From contig JAXLUI010000001.1 in assembly GCA_046329585.1 (NCBI GenBank), forward strand, positions 62,001 through 126,000: a stretch of DNA of 64,000 nucleotides. The letters run 5' to 3'. Below, in pieces: positions 9,066 to 16,671 of this stretch; position 1 is the first letter of the stretch, and every line of letters starts with the position of its first letter. The notes beneath the pieces are model-generated. The model had not been told where the DNA came from and searched no databases. It saw only the letters and a list, made by a program, of their open reading frames with translations. Position numbers and translations under genes: made by a program. Source of the DNA: DLKC01 sp002478885 (GTDB taxonomy: Bacteria > Bacteroidota > Bacteroidia > Chitinophagales > Chitinophagaceae).

Positions 9066-9073
9066 CAAATATA
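9066..9073 (-). promoter_or_regulatory. candidate -7 box just upstream of the ABC-F ATG
   Basis: TATATTTG on the minus strand matches TAnnTTTG exactly. It ends only 6 bp before the ATG at 9059, so a transcript from it would be leaderless or nearly so. It could be chance. Confidence 0.4.
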
Positions 9074-9115
9074 AACCAGCGATTGGAGTTTAAGATTTCA
9101 AGTTTATTGTTTCGA

Positions 9116-9180
9116 AGATTGGGAGCCCGGCTGCGGTATTTTATGGCATCGGCTGTTGCGTCGCACTCTTGTAGGTTCGG
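9116..9180 (+). repeat. dispersed intergenic element, copy 3
   Basis: ATTGGGAGCCCGGCT at 9118-9132, then ATGGCATCGGCT and the core GTTGCGTCGCACTCTTGTA (9155-9173). A well-preserved, full-length example. Confidence 0.85.
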
Positions 9181-9241
9181 AACTTTGCGCAGCATCCTGA
9201 ATTTTTAAGGTAGGTTTCACGAGTCGCAGGATACATTTTAG

Positions 9242-9424
9242 CGAACTCATTGTTTAGTTGTGATTAATGAAGGTAAAAGCGTATGGAAGCAAAATATGGG
9301 TGAGCTTTCAGCAACTGTTTCAAAAACGGTTAGTCTACAATCTAAACCTGCAGCGGGTCTTTATATTCTACGGATTGAAAGAACAGATACAATTATTGTT
9401 TCCAAAATAATTATTGTGGACTAA
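9242..9424 (+). pseudogene. orphan T9SS sorting-domain remnant (3' end of a lost secreted-protein gene)
   Basis: The frame is open from after a TAG at 9239 to a TAA at 9422-9424 and has no convincing start. From about 9257 it reads VVINEGKSVWKQNM, then LSATVSKTVSLQSKPAAGLY and ILRIERTD, ending SKIIIVD. This is the C-terminal half of a type A T9SS sorting domain (compare PAGVQKVNLPSLQKGVYIVTV in the gene at 9786). The usual N-terminal part with the VYPNP-type motif and the whole cargo are missing. The dispersed element copy 3 sits immediately upstream. A gene deleted down to its last 55 codons is the simplest reading. Confidence 0.7.
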
Positions 9425-9446
9425 ACTTGAGACAATACCTTACCGA

Positions 9447-9490
9447 GGCCTTACTTGGTAGATACCCCGTAGATACTTAATGGATAAGCC
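9447..9490. repeat. degenerate 11-bp tandem repeat, related to the array at 62851
   Basis: GTAGATAC occurs at 9458 and again at 9469, exactly 11 bp apart, with weaker units on either side. TACTTGGTAGATAC (9452-9465) is the reverse complement of a 14-base stretch of the 62851-62949 array. Confidence 0.55.
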
Positions 9491-9631
9491 GTAGTAAAAG
9501 CGCATAAGACTACAGCATATAGTTATGGCAAAAATACCCCACCGGTCTAGGGATAGTTCATTGATGGGTTACTAAACAGGAGGCTTTGTATAAGACATTG
9601 ACTGCCTATACCCTGCTGCACAAAGCTTTAA

Positions 9632-9718
9632 GGTACACGTATGCGTCTCGATGAAACATACGGGAAAGAAAGCAAGGAATCGACAATAGCATTACATAAG
9701 CCGGCTCCAAAAAAATAG
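9632..9718 (-). repeat. dispersed intergenic element, copy 4 (degraded)
   Basis: GGTACACGTATGCGTCTCGATG (9632-9653, split by changes from the consensus core) and a preserved end ATAAGCCGGCTCCAAAAAAA (9696-9715). The core is diverged but the far end is intact. The rest of 9425-9731 shows no ORF. Confidence 0.5.
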
Positions 9719-9731
9719 TTCTCCGCAGGCA

Positions 9732-9765
9732 TAAAAAACAAAGGGCGCGATTGGCCGCGCCTTTT
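9732..9765 (-). terminator. terminator of the T9SS cargo gene at 9786
   Basis: GGCGCG and CGCGCC pair, extended by AAAG/CTTT with one bulged G, around a short loop. An A-run at 9733-9738 gives the U-tract on the minus strand. Confidence 0.75.
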
Positions 9766-9785
9766 GCAATCAGGTCGACTGAGCG

Positions 9786-11258
9786 TTATTCTATTACTAA
9801 TTTCTGTTTGAGTATTTCTTTGCCCGTTGTTACCGTTACAATATAAACGCCTTTTTGCAACGATGGCAGGTTTACTTTCTGCACACCTGCCGGCTGCATT
9901 TTTTGCTGCAATACCAGCCTGCCCGAAAGATCGTGCAAAGTGAGCATGGCTGGGTTGCGGCTATTGATGTTGATGTTAAAATAACTCTTCGCAGGGTTCG
10001 GACTGATGACGAGGCTACCTGTATTTGTTTGCTGTGCATTTGATGCATCGGCATTTGCAATGGTTGCACTCTTCTTAATGGCCTGGATGATTTGGAAACT
10101 GTACTCGCCACTGTTGTTTTTGCCTGCAACGTTTACATCATAAACCATTGCGTCGCTGCCGCTTTCAAAATGATTAAAGCTGATCGCCGTATTGTTAACC
10201 GGCTTTTGATCCAATCCGAGCATGGCGCGCACACTACTCAATACAGTAGCATTGTTGTCGCTTCCTTTTGCGACTGCAGGACTAAAGTGTAATTCAACAG
10301 GGCATGTATGATTGGTCTGTGTAAAGCGGTTACCGGGCACCCATGCAGCTGAAGAAGCATCCCAAAGCTGCAGCACATAAACTGAGGGCTGACCATTGGC
10401 GTAGTAATCCTGTTTGCCCCTGTAAATCTTTGACCAGGAAGAACTACCTGCATCCCAGATTTCAAGGCTGGAGCCGATTTGCTTCAGGTCACTTGTATAA
10501 CTGTTGGCGGTGCGTGCACTGTTAACCCAAATATTGCCGTTTAAAAACTGGCTCAGCGACTTTTCGGTGTACAACGTATTGTCAACATAATCGTTAAAAT
10601 TCCTGTCGGATTTTACCCACTGCTGGTCAAAGTCGCTCCAATAAAAACCCAGGCTCTCCCCTTTGCCGTCGTAACTGTTTGTTCTTTTACTGCTGTTTGC
10701 CCAGGCGCTGCCGTTCCATACCTGGCTTATGATGGTAGCAGGCCTTTCAGTATTGTTATATTCAAGAGAGGTCCTTGTACCTGGTTGCCATTGATTATCG
10801 GCGAACATATCAAATTCATCAAGTATTGTATTGCCTGATGTGTTAAATGTTGTTTTTACTTTATAGAGATTAAGCCATGCCTGGGATACAGCATCCCAGG
10901 TTTGGTTGATCGAAATAAGCTGGCTGTGATCGGCAGAATAGGTCTGTGAAGATTTGGCAGTATTGTCCCAGCTGTTTGTGCCGGGATTCCATGACTGGTT
11001 TATGATAATTGTTTTATCCGGACCTGTACTGTATCCATGATTACTTTGATAGGCATTTACCCATGACGATGCAAAACTGTCCCAGTTTTGCGTTATTACA
11101 TTAGTGATATTGCAGGAAGCGTTAAAAGTAAAAATACTCCGGCTAGTTAGTTGCCAACTGCCATTGATGTAATTTTCCGTGAGGCTGGTATCTTTTACCT
11201 GCGAAAAAGATGAAAGCAGGGCAATGGCCGATACAAGGGTTAGTACAACTTTTTTCAT
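9786..11258 (-). CDS. secreted repeat protein with T9SS type A sorting domain
   Basis: 490 residues. A Sec signal peptide (MKKVVLTLVSAIALLSSFSQ) is followed by about nine imperfect repeats of roughly 33 residues up to about residue 320. Each has a W-D/N...W pattern such as QSWNPGTNSWDN, QTWDAVSQAWLN, EIWDAGSSSWSK and QLWDASSAAWVP. A spacer region and a T9SS sorting domain follow: SLVISPNPAKSYFNI, LTLHDLSGRLVLQQ, KGVYIVTVTTG and KQKLVIE. It is therefore expected to cross the outer membrane by type IX secretion and be anchored or released. The W-rich repeats suggest a beta-structure for binding; no enzymatic motif is seen. Its own terminator is at 9732-9765. Confidence 0.9.
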   Translation of the reverse strand: MKKVVLTLVSAIALLSSFSQVKDTSLTENYINGSWQLTSRSIFTFNASCNITNVITQNWDSFASSWVNAYQSNHGYSTGPDKTIIINQSWNPGTNSWDNTAKSSQTYSADHSQLISINQTWDAVSQAWLNLYKVKTTFNTSGNTILDEFDMFADNQWQPGTRTSLEYNNTERPATIISQVWNGSAWANSSKRTNSYDGKGESLGFYWSDFDQQWVKSDRNFNDYVDNTLYTEKSLSQFLNGNIWVNSARTANSYTSDLKQIGSSLEIWDAGSSSWSKIYRGKQDYYANGQPSVYVLQLWDASSAAWVPGNRFTQTNHTCPVELHFSPAVAKGSDNNATVLSSVRAMLGLDQKPVNNTAISFNHFESGSDAMVYDVNVAGKNNSGEYSFQIIQAIKKSATIANADASNAQQTNTGSLVISPNPAKSYFNININSRNPAMLTLHDLSGRLVLQQKMQPAGVQKVNLPSLQKGVYIVTVTTGKEILKQKLVIE

Positions 11259-11375
11259 AAGCGATGATTGTTTGGTTGTAAGAAAATGAAAAGCAGACGT
11301 TGTACATGAAGGTAGCGCAATTGCCTGGAACGTATATGATTTTCAGTTTTTCCAGGGCTGCTTAATCAGTTTGGC

Positions 11376-12692
11376 TTAATTGTAATGTTGCACTTTTCTG
11401 AAGACATTGCTTTTAACCATGGAAAAAGGTAATGAGCCGTGCATCAATATGCGGTCATGAAAATCTTTTATGTTGAACTGGCTGCCTTGCAGTTCAATGA
11501 GGCTGCACTTCCATTGCTGTATTTGCGTTGCACCGTATTTATAAGTCACCACCTGTGCAGGCCATTTTTTGATACGGTTGATTTCACGCAGGGCGATTGC
11601 ATCCTGGTTAGCGATATGTTCTTTCCAAAATGCAAGTGCTTTTTCATCGCTCCAGCCATAGTAGTTTATGCCTACATCGAGCGGCACACGAACAGAACGA
11701 ACAAGGTCCCATTCCCATTTTCCGAGCTCATCGTATATTGTTTGATAGGCGCCGAGTTCTTTGCCAAGCTCCTCAGTATATGCAGCCCAACCTTCAGCAA
11801 AGCCGGGGTAGTGAAATAGTTGTTCAACTGCAGTATTGCTGATGTCATTTTCAATGGCAAGCTGGTAATGATGACCAGGAACAGCTTCGTGAAGAAACAG
11901 CCATGCAACCTGTCGTTTATTATAAGGCGCGTTGAAGAGATTGTAATAGAAAGTATTGTTATCATAGTAACCAGGCGTTTGTGCAAGTGCTTCGTTGCTA
12001 CCGCGTTTAATGCTGAGTTCCGGTGCCGGTTGCACATTAAAAAGTTTTGATAGGTTTTGAAGCACGATTTTGCCCGTGCGCTCAAATGCCTGTTGCACCT
12101 GTTCTTCGGCTGTGAGAAAAAAAGAGGAGTCATTGAGGTAGGCATAAAAAGCGCTGTCGCTCATCCCGGTTTTAATACGTATAGTATCTATGTGTTTTTG
12201 AACGCGGCTGATCTCTTCCATGCCGTTCAGGTAAATTTCGTCGGGGTTTACTTCCGCGCCGGTCCAACGCTTTAGAAAATAGGCATACCATTCCGGCCCG
12301 TACGGCAGGCTGTGGAGGTTATTCTCGGGAATTACAGCAGGTGCACGGTTCATGTATTTCTTTTCGAGTGCAATGCGTTCAAGGTTCATGTCGGTTTCAT
12401 AAACGAGTATTTCAAAGTCTTGTTCTTCCTGTTCGTTCAGTTCCATCCCCGCATAGACCCGGAGTGACTTTTTCATTTGTTCAAAAAAATCCTGTTGCCG
12501 TTGAATGCCTGCAGTTGATTGAATGTGCTTTAAATTCTGCGCATAGCTAAGTTCAAGATCGGGAAGGTTTAATGCTTTGTATCCGTCGATAAAACTGCTG
12601 CTGAAATTTTTGAATGACTGCCTTGCATTGGTTGGTTTTATACCAGATGAAAAAACAATTACCAGTATAAAACCGAAAGTGATTGTTTTCAT
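11376..12692 (-). CDS. DUF885 family secreted protein, peptidase-like
   Basis: 438 residues from the ATG that gives MKTITFGFILVIVFSSG, a signal peptide; a longer start at 12713 puts seven charged residues before it. The family hallmark is HEAVPGHHYQ, an HExxxGH-like zinc site in a helix, followed by an acidic segment (FAEGWAAYTEELG) that supplies further ligands. DUF885 proteins are M32/M3-like metallohydrolases of unknown substrate, usually exported in Bacteroidota. The C-terminus (TYKYGATQIQQWK ... FHDRILMHGSLPFSMV) is the standard family ending, so the protein is complete. Stands alone between a T9SS cargo gene and a degraded element copy. Confidence 0.88.
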   Translation of the reverse strand: MKTITFGFILVIVFSSGIKPTNARQSFKNFSSSFIDGYKALNLPDLELSYAQNLKHIQSTAGIQRQQDFFEQMKKSLRVYAGMELNEQEEQDFEILVYETDMNLERIALEKKYMNRAPAVIPENNLHSLPYGPEWYAYFLKRWTGAEVNPDEIYLNGMEEISRVQKHIDTIRIKTGMSDSAFYAYLNDSSFFLTAEEQVQQAFERTGKIVLQNLSKLFNVQPAPELSIKRGSNEALAQTPGYYDNNTFYYNLFNAPYNKRQVAWLFLHEAVPGHHYQLAIENDISNTAVEQLFHYPGFAEGWAAYTEELGKELGAYQTIYDELGKWEWDLVRSVRVPLDVGINYYGWSDEKALAFWKEHIANQDAIALREINRIKKWPAQVVTYKYGATQIQQWKCSLIELQGSQFNIKDFHDRILMHGSLPFSMVKSNVFRKVQHYN

Positions 12693-12830
12693 ATGCCTGT
12701 ATTTATAAATCAAGTTAGCCTGATTACGAAATAAAACGTAGCCATTCGTGTATTATTAAAACAATTGTGATGAAAGGCAACAGTGAGCACGGGTGCAGTT
12801 GATCTTTTGTGCTGAAGAAAAAGACAAAAA

Positions 12831-12872
12831 GTACGAGTGTGCGGCACCCAATCATTCCTCTCGGGCTAAGCG
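12831..12872 (-). repeat. dispersed intergenic element, copy 5 (degraded)
   Basis: GTACGAGTGTGCGGCACCCA (12831-12850) corresponds to the core with several changes, followed by TCGGGCTAAGC instead of the usual CCGGG end. It lies between divergent/tandem genes with no other content in 12714-12916. Confidence 0.45.
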
Positions 12873-12916
12873 TAAGGAAAGCTTAATAACCATACAAATA
12901 CCGTCAACAAAATGTA

Positions 12917-12946
12917 TAAAAAAGGGCCGGCAAAACCAGCCGGCCC
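12917..12946 (-). terminator. terminator of the DUF4399 gene
   Basis: GGGCCGGC (12924-12931) pairs perfectly with GCCGGCCC (12939-12946) around a 7-nt loop, with an A-run before it that is a U-tract on the minus strand. Confidence 0.85.
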
Positions 12947-12968
12947 TAAAGCATTTGAAAGAGTCACA

Positions 12969-13484
12969 CTATTTCTTCACATCAACCGTAACACTGCTGG
13001 TAAGCCTTGCACCATAGGAACGGTGAAGGCCGTCGCCCAGCTGAAGGGTGAGCTTATGTTTACCTGGAGTAAGCGTAACCGTTGTTTCTGCCTGGCCTTT
13101 GCCAAAGTGCAGGTGTGTTGAATCTTTTGGCACGACGGTGCCTTCCGGAATAGAATCAAGGTCTATCAACAAATGATGATGTCCTGTACCTGCAGCCATA
13201 GACCCGGCAGTATCGATGGCCATGCCCTCGATGCCCATTTCAATTTTTACAGGATTGCTGACAGACTGCCCGTCTTTCAGGTTTTTGAAAAACACTTTGG
13301 CTCCCGCAGGTGCAGGCTGCATAGCTGCAGGTTCAGCAGGCATCGGCATGTCGTGATGCATTGTATCTGTTGCCACAGCGGCTGACGCAGTATCGGTTCC
13401 GGTGCTGTTATCCGAACCAGTATTGCATGACATCAACGTGAAAAAAATTGCAGCAGTAACGAAAGAAAGTGTTCGCATGATCAT
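12969..13484 (-). CDS. DUF4399 lipoprotein
   Basis: 171 residues. A signal peptide ending LMSC (Cys at about 20) predicts a lipoprotein, followed by a low-complexity linker rich in Thr, Ala, Met and Pro (residues 21-62). The DUF4399 domain follows: VFFKNLKDGQSVSNPVKIEM, GTGHHHLLIDLD, and KHKLTLQLGDGLHRSYG. The HHH cluster and paired Met/His residues in the linker (HHDMPMP) could bind a metal such as copper, but that is inference. It is a small beta-sandwich of unknown role found across Proteobacteria and Bacteroidota. Monocistronic with a strong terminator. Confidence 0.88.
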   Translation of the reverse strand: MIMRTLSFVTAAIFFTLMSCNTGSDNSTGTDTASAAVATDTMHHDMPMPAEPAAMQPAPAGAKVFFKNLKDGQSVSNPVKIEMGIEGMAIDTAGSMAAGTGHHHLLIDLDSIPEGTVVPKDSTHLHFGKGQAETTVTLTPGKHKLTLQLGDGLHRSYGARLTSSVTVDVKK

Positions 13485-13621
13485 TAATATTTCAAGGTGA
13501 TAAAAAAAGAAACGGCCGTAAAGTTAGCATCAAATCTTTAACCGTAAAATGGATTTTAACATTACAAATCAAAGACCCCTTGCCGGATAAATGTAATTTG
13601 CTTCATCGAAATTTATTATAC

Positions 13622-14374
13622 ATGAAGCATTGCTACAAGTTATTGCAGAGGCTTGCAAACATTATGCTGCTGAGTTTATTCCTGGCCTGCACTATAAGCA
13701 GCAACGCCCAAAAAATAAAACTGTTTGGATATGTGCTTGACAGTTCAACCTATTCGCCCGTAAACAATGCGGCTGTCACCAATGTGAACACCAACAAAAA
13801 AATCAACACCAATGAACGAGGACAGTTTCAGCTTGTTGCTTCGCCTGGCGACCGCCTGTTTGTTTCAGTAGAAGGCTACCATTTTCAGCATTTGAAATTC
13901 AGCATGATTATGCAGGATACCATTGTTATTTACCTCGCACAACTTCCGCATGTGTTGCCTGGCGTTACCGTTACAACTACCGGCTACACCAAATACCAGC
14001 ACGACAGTGTGCGGCGCCGGCAAGAGTTTGCCGATGACATGATCGCAAAAAAATACCCGCTGCTAAAGCAAAACAATACCAACTCTGCCGGGCTAACTTT
14101 CAACCTTGATTATTTCAGTAGCAGGGAAAAATCAAAACGCAGGGAAGTGAAAGCTTTTGATGAGCGTGAAAAAGATGCTTACGTCAACTTTCGTTTTTCG
14201 CCTGACTTGGTGAAATCATACACGGGGTTTACCGGCGACACACTCAATAAATTTCGCATGAGATATTATCCCGATTACGATTGGCTGAGAGCCAACACCG
14301 ACGATGAGGCAATACTATATTACATTAACGACAAGCTGAAAGGATTTTATGCCGACATAGATAAAAAGAAGTAG
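13622..14374 (+). CDS. secreted protein with CarboxypepD_reg-like domain
   Basis: 250 residues from the ATG at 13622; an upstream in-frame ATG at 13580 adds 14 residues that would spoil the signal peptide. The signal peptide ends around SSNAQ. Residues 32-115 form a carboxypeptidase-regulatory-like beta-sandwich (LFGYVLDSSTYSPVNNAAV ... NERGQFQLVASPGDRLFVSV), the domain that also begins TonB-dependent receptors. No plug or barrel follows; the remaining 130 residues are polar and charged (EKSKRREVKAFDEREKDAY). The protein is probably periplasmic. I recognise the domain but no function. Starts about 40 bp after an AT-rich promoter region and is followed by an element copy. Confidence 0.8.
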   Translation: MKHCYKLLQRLANIMLLSLFLACTISSNAQKIKLFGYVLDSSTYSPVNNAAVTNVNTNKKINTNERGQFQLVASPGDRLFVSVEGYHFQHLKFSMIMQDTIVIYLAQLPHVLPGVTVTTTGYTKYQHDSVRRRQEFADDMIAKKYPLLKQNNTNSAGLTFNLDYFSSREKSKRREVKAFDEREKDAYVNFRFSPDLVKSYTGFTGDTLNKFRMRYYPDYDWLRANTDDEAILYYINDKLKGFYADIDKKK

Positions 14375-14380
14375 TTAGTA

Positions 14381-14435
14381 TCAGGCTTTCACCTTAATGG
14401 CATCGCCTGTTGCGTCGCACTCTTGAACATTCGGC
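14381..14435 (+). repeat. dispersed intergenic element, copy 6
   Basis: ATCAGGCTTTCACC, then ATGGCATCGCCT and core GTTGCGTCGCACTCTTG (14409-14425). Sits just after the stop of the gene at 13622. Confidence 0.85.
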
Positions 14436-14506
14436 TCGTAGCCAGGCAAGAGCTCAGTGCTTTTTCATGATTCGCAAAGAAGCACTTTTGCTTGCTCGCC
14501 AAAAAC

Positions 14507-14537
14507 AAAAGACCCGCACCATCATTGCGGGTCTTTT
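14507..14537. terminator. bidirectional terminator between convergent genes
   Basis: AAAAGACCCGCA (14507-14518) and TGCGGGTCTTTT (14526-14537) form a perfect 12-bp stem with a 7-nt loop. It serves the DUF1080 gene from the right and can stop read-through from the left. Confidence 0.9.
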
Positions 14538-14556
14538 CTACTTTATGCCGTGTAAA

Positions 14557-15279
14557 TTAGTTCAGCTTCTTTATCTTGATATTCCTGAAGCACACGCCTG
14601 TTCCGTCAACACCGCTGTGTGAGGCCTGGAAAGCAATGTGTCCCGATTTGGAAGCACCATAACCCGGTGCATCTTTCCATTTGCCGCTTTCCTTATTTTT
14701 CTTCCATTCATCGCTCCACATTTCATACTCCACTACTTTCTTTCCGTTGAGCCAGTGTTCAACATGGCCATGATTAACGATAATTAAAGTATGGTTCCAG
14801 GTACCGGGCGCATTATATGCTTTGACCATTGGCGGGTTCATTGCATAGTTGGCACCGGTCTTCTGCCAGTCCTGTATTTTTTCCGGGAAACCTTCATCAT
14901 CGATCAATTGATATTCCGGCCCACTGTAAAAAGTGGCGTCATAGTCTTCCGTTACATGATACAAAATGCCACTGTTGCCTTGTGGTGACAGCTTCCAGTC
15001 GACCTGCAACTCAAAATTCTCATAAACATCATTGCTGAGAATATCGGGGTTTTCTTTATTGATGGGCTTCTCGCTACAGAGCATACCATCCTTCGCAGCC
15101 CAATTACCGGGAATATTTTTAAATGTTCTCCAGTTGGTCAGGCTTGTACCGTCGAAGAGTAGTACCCAGCCATCTTTCTTTTCTTTTTTTGAAAGACTGT
15201 TGTCTTGTGCGAACGAATTTGATACGGCAGCAAGCATAACAAAAACCATTAAACCGGCAAGGCAAGATAAATTTTTCAT
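14557..15279 (-). CDS. DUF1080 (3-keto-disaccharide hydrolase/lyase-like) secreted protein
   Basis: 240 residues with a Sec signal peptide (cleavage near NSFAQ). The DUF1080 concanavalin-like beta-sandwich is recognised by GWVLLFDGTSLTNWRTFK, FELQVDWKLSPQGNSGILYH, and HWLNGKKVVEYEM. Members of this family act on 3-keto glycosides in the periplasm, for instance in the Bacteroides keto-sugar pathway, with a MocA-type dehydrogenase making the keto sugar. Two MocA-type proteins and an isomerase-like protein occur 8-14 kb away here, not in one operon. Substrate is unknown. It has its own terminator and a single-gene context. Confidence 0.9.
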   Translation of the reverse strand: MKNLSCLAGLMVFVMLAAVSNSFAQDNSLSKKEKKDGWVLLFDGTSLTNWRTFKNIPGNWAAKDGMLCSEKPINKENPDILSNDVYENFELQVDWKLSPQGNSGILYHVTEDYDATFYSGPEYQLIDDEGFPEKIQDWQKTGANYAMNPPMVKAYNAPGTWNHTLIIVNHGHVEHWLNGKKVVEYEMWSDEWKKNKESGKWKDAPGYGASKSGHIAFQASHSGVDGTGVCFRNIKIKKLN

Positions 15280-15373
15280 GTCCAGAATTTAAGTGCGGTA
15301 AGATAGAGATTTTTATTGGTTAACAATTCAGTTTAACAGTGAACAGGAAATGAGTTTTTTCTTACATTCAAAG

Positions 15374-16456
15374 ATGAAAAAGCCAACCATGAAAAATATG
15401 TCACTGCTGTGCTGTTTCCTTTTTGCCATGACCGCCACCACCGCCCAATGGACAAAAAAACTAACACTACCCGCATCAGAAACTTTCAGTTTCATATCTG
15501 CGGTGGATGATAACGTGGTTTGGGGTTTTACTAACATCAAACAAATTTACATAAGCACAAACGCAGGTAACAAGTGGCGGAAAATTATTCCTGCGGGCAT
15601 TGCGACAAACACAAGTTCCAAAGCTTTTTATGCAGTAACGGCCTCTATGGCCCTTCTTGCGGTGAGTACCGATTTAACCGGCATTGGCCCGGGAATAATT
15701 TACCTGACACAAGACACCGGAAATACCTGGGTTCCGGTTTTTACACATGCAGGCAATTGCGAATTCAACATTGCCATGTACAATGCGAAAACGGGTTTAA
15801 TGACTTGCAGTTTTGACAGCTTCAACGGATCGGTAAAAGCGGGTCAGCAATTACTTAAGACAACCAATGGTGGAAAGACCTGGACTTCCGACAACAGCAC
15901 CGATCCAAGCGATGACAGCAGGCTGCTTTGCCTGCAGGTAAGCGGAAAAAACGCATGGCTGGCAGACGGCAGCAAAATATACAATTCTTCAGACGGTGGT
16001 TTTACATGGGTAAAACAAGGGATGCCAAAAAAAAGGACTTATTACAATAATCTTCAAATTGTATCCAATGATTATGCAGTTATTAATGAAGGATCATTGA
16101 TTAATATTTATGCAAAAAGGCCCGGCTCCTTGCTTTGGAATGACCTGGGTGACCCAACCGGTTTTAGCGGCGCGTTAACCTGTATGCTGCTCGACAGCAG
16201 TGAGTGTTGGTTTGCCACCCCGTTTGACCTTTTACAAAACTTCTATTCACACGATAGTGCCAAAACTTTTACAGCAGTGCAGGTAGACAACAATGGAGCA
16301 TTTAATGTACTTACAAAATCCAGAAATGGAAGAAATTTCTGGGGCGCTGTGTCTTTTTCAAGAACGTTATGGATGCTGGATAGAAATGCAGAAAAATTTG
16401 TTTGCAAGCCGCAAAATAAACCGGAAATAGCTGCAAAATGGAAAACCGTTCGTTGA
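15374..16456 (+). CDS. secreted Asp-box (BNR/sialidase-like) beta-propeller protein
   Basis: 360 residues from the ATG at 15374 (MKKPTMKNMSLL); starts at 15350 and 15389 are possible. The signal peptide ends near TATTAQW. At least five Asp-box motifs are visible: STNAGNKWRK, TQDTGNTWVP, TTNGGKTWTS, SSDGGFTWVK and SHDSAKTFTA. This indicates a six- or seven-bladed propeller of the YCF48/sialidase type. No sialidase catalytic arginine triad is evident, so a binding or scaffold role is more likely than a glycosidase. A paralogous propeller is at 41338. No sorting domain is seen at the C-terminus, so it is likely periplasmic. Confidence 0.85.
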   Translation: MKKPTMKNMSLLCCFLFAMTATTAQWTKKLTLPASETFSFISAVDDNVVWGFTNIKQIYISTNAGNKWRKIIPAGIATNTSSKAFYAVTASMALLAVSTDLTGIGPGIIYLTQDTGNTWVPVFTHAGNCEFNIAMYNAKTGLMTCSFDSFNGSVKAGQQLLKTTNGGKTWTSDNSTDPSDDSRLLCLQVSGKNAWLADGSKIYNSSDGGFTWVKQGMPKKRTYYNNLQIVSNDYAVINEGSLINIYAKRPGSLLWNDLGDPTGFSGALTCMLLDSSECWFATPFDLLQNFYSHDSAKTFTAVQVDNNGAFNVLTKSRNGRNFWGAVSFSRTLWMLDRNAEKFVCKPQNKPEIAAKWKTVR

Positions 16457-16550
16457 CACTGCGAACAGGGCGTTATTGAGGCCTCCGAAAAAGTAATGGC
16501 AGTAAATTAAATTCACGAACGTCCCGCACTGCGTTGCCCGGAGATATGAT

Positions 16551-16606
16551 GTACAAGGGTGCGACGCAACAGGTGTTGCTGGTTGCACAATTGCCGGGCA
16601 CCAAAT
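16551..16606 (-). repeat. dispersed intergenic element, copy 7
   Basis: GTACAAGG then core GTGCGACGCAAC (16559-16570), ending TGCCGGGCACCAAAT. Lies between the propeller gene and the carboxyltransferase gene. Confidence 0.8.
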
Positions 16607-16671
16607 AATCAAAAATTAGAACACCGAATTCGAAATCATAGCGCATCTTTGTCACACTAACAATTGTAAGC

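Noticed and set aside
14410..14622. Short frame beginning MRRTLEHSARS
   Set aside because: Starts in element copy 6 and runs across the terminator; artefact of the repeat.
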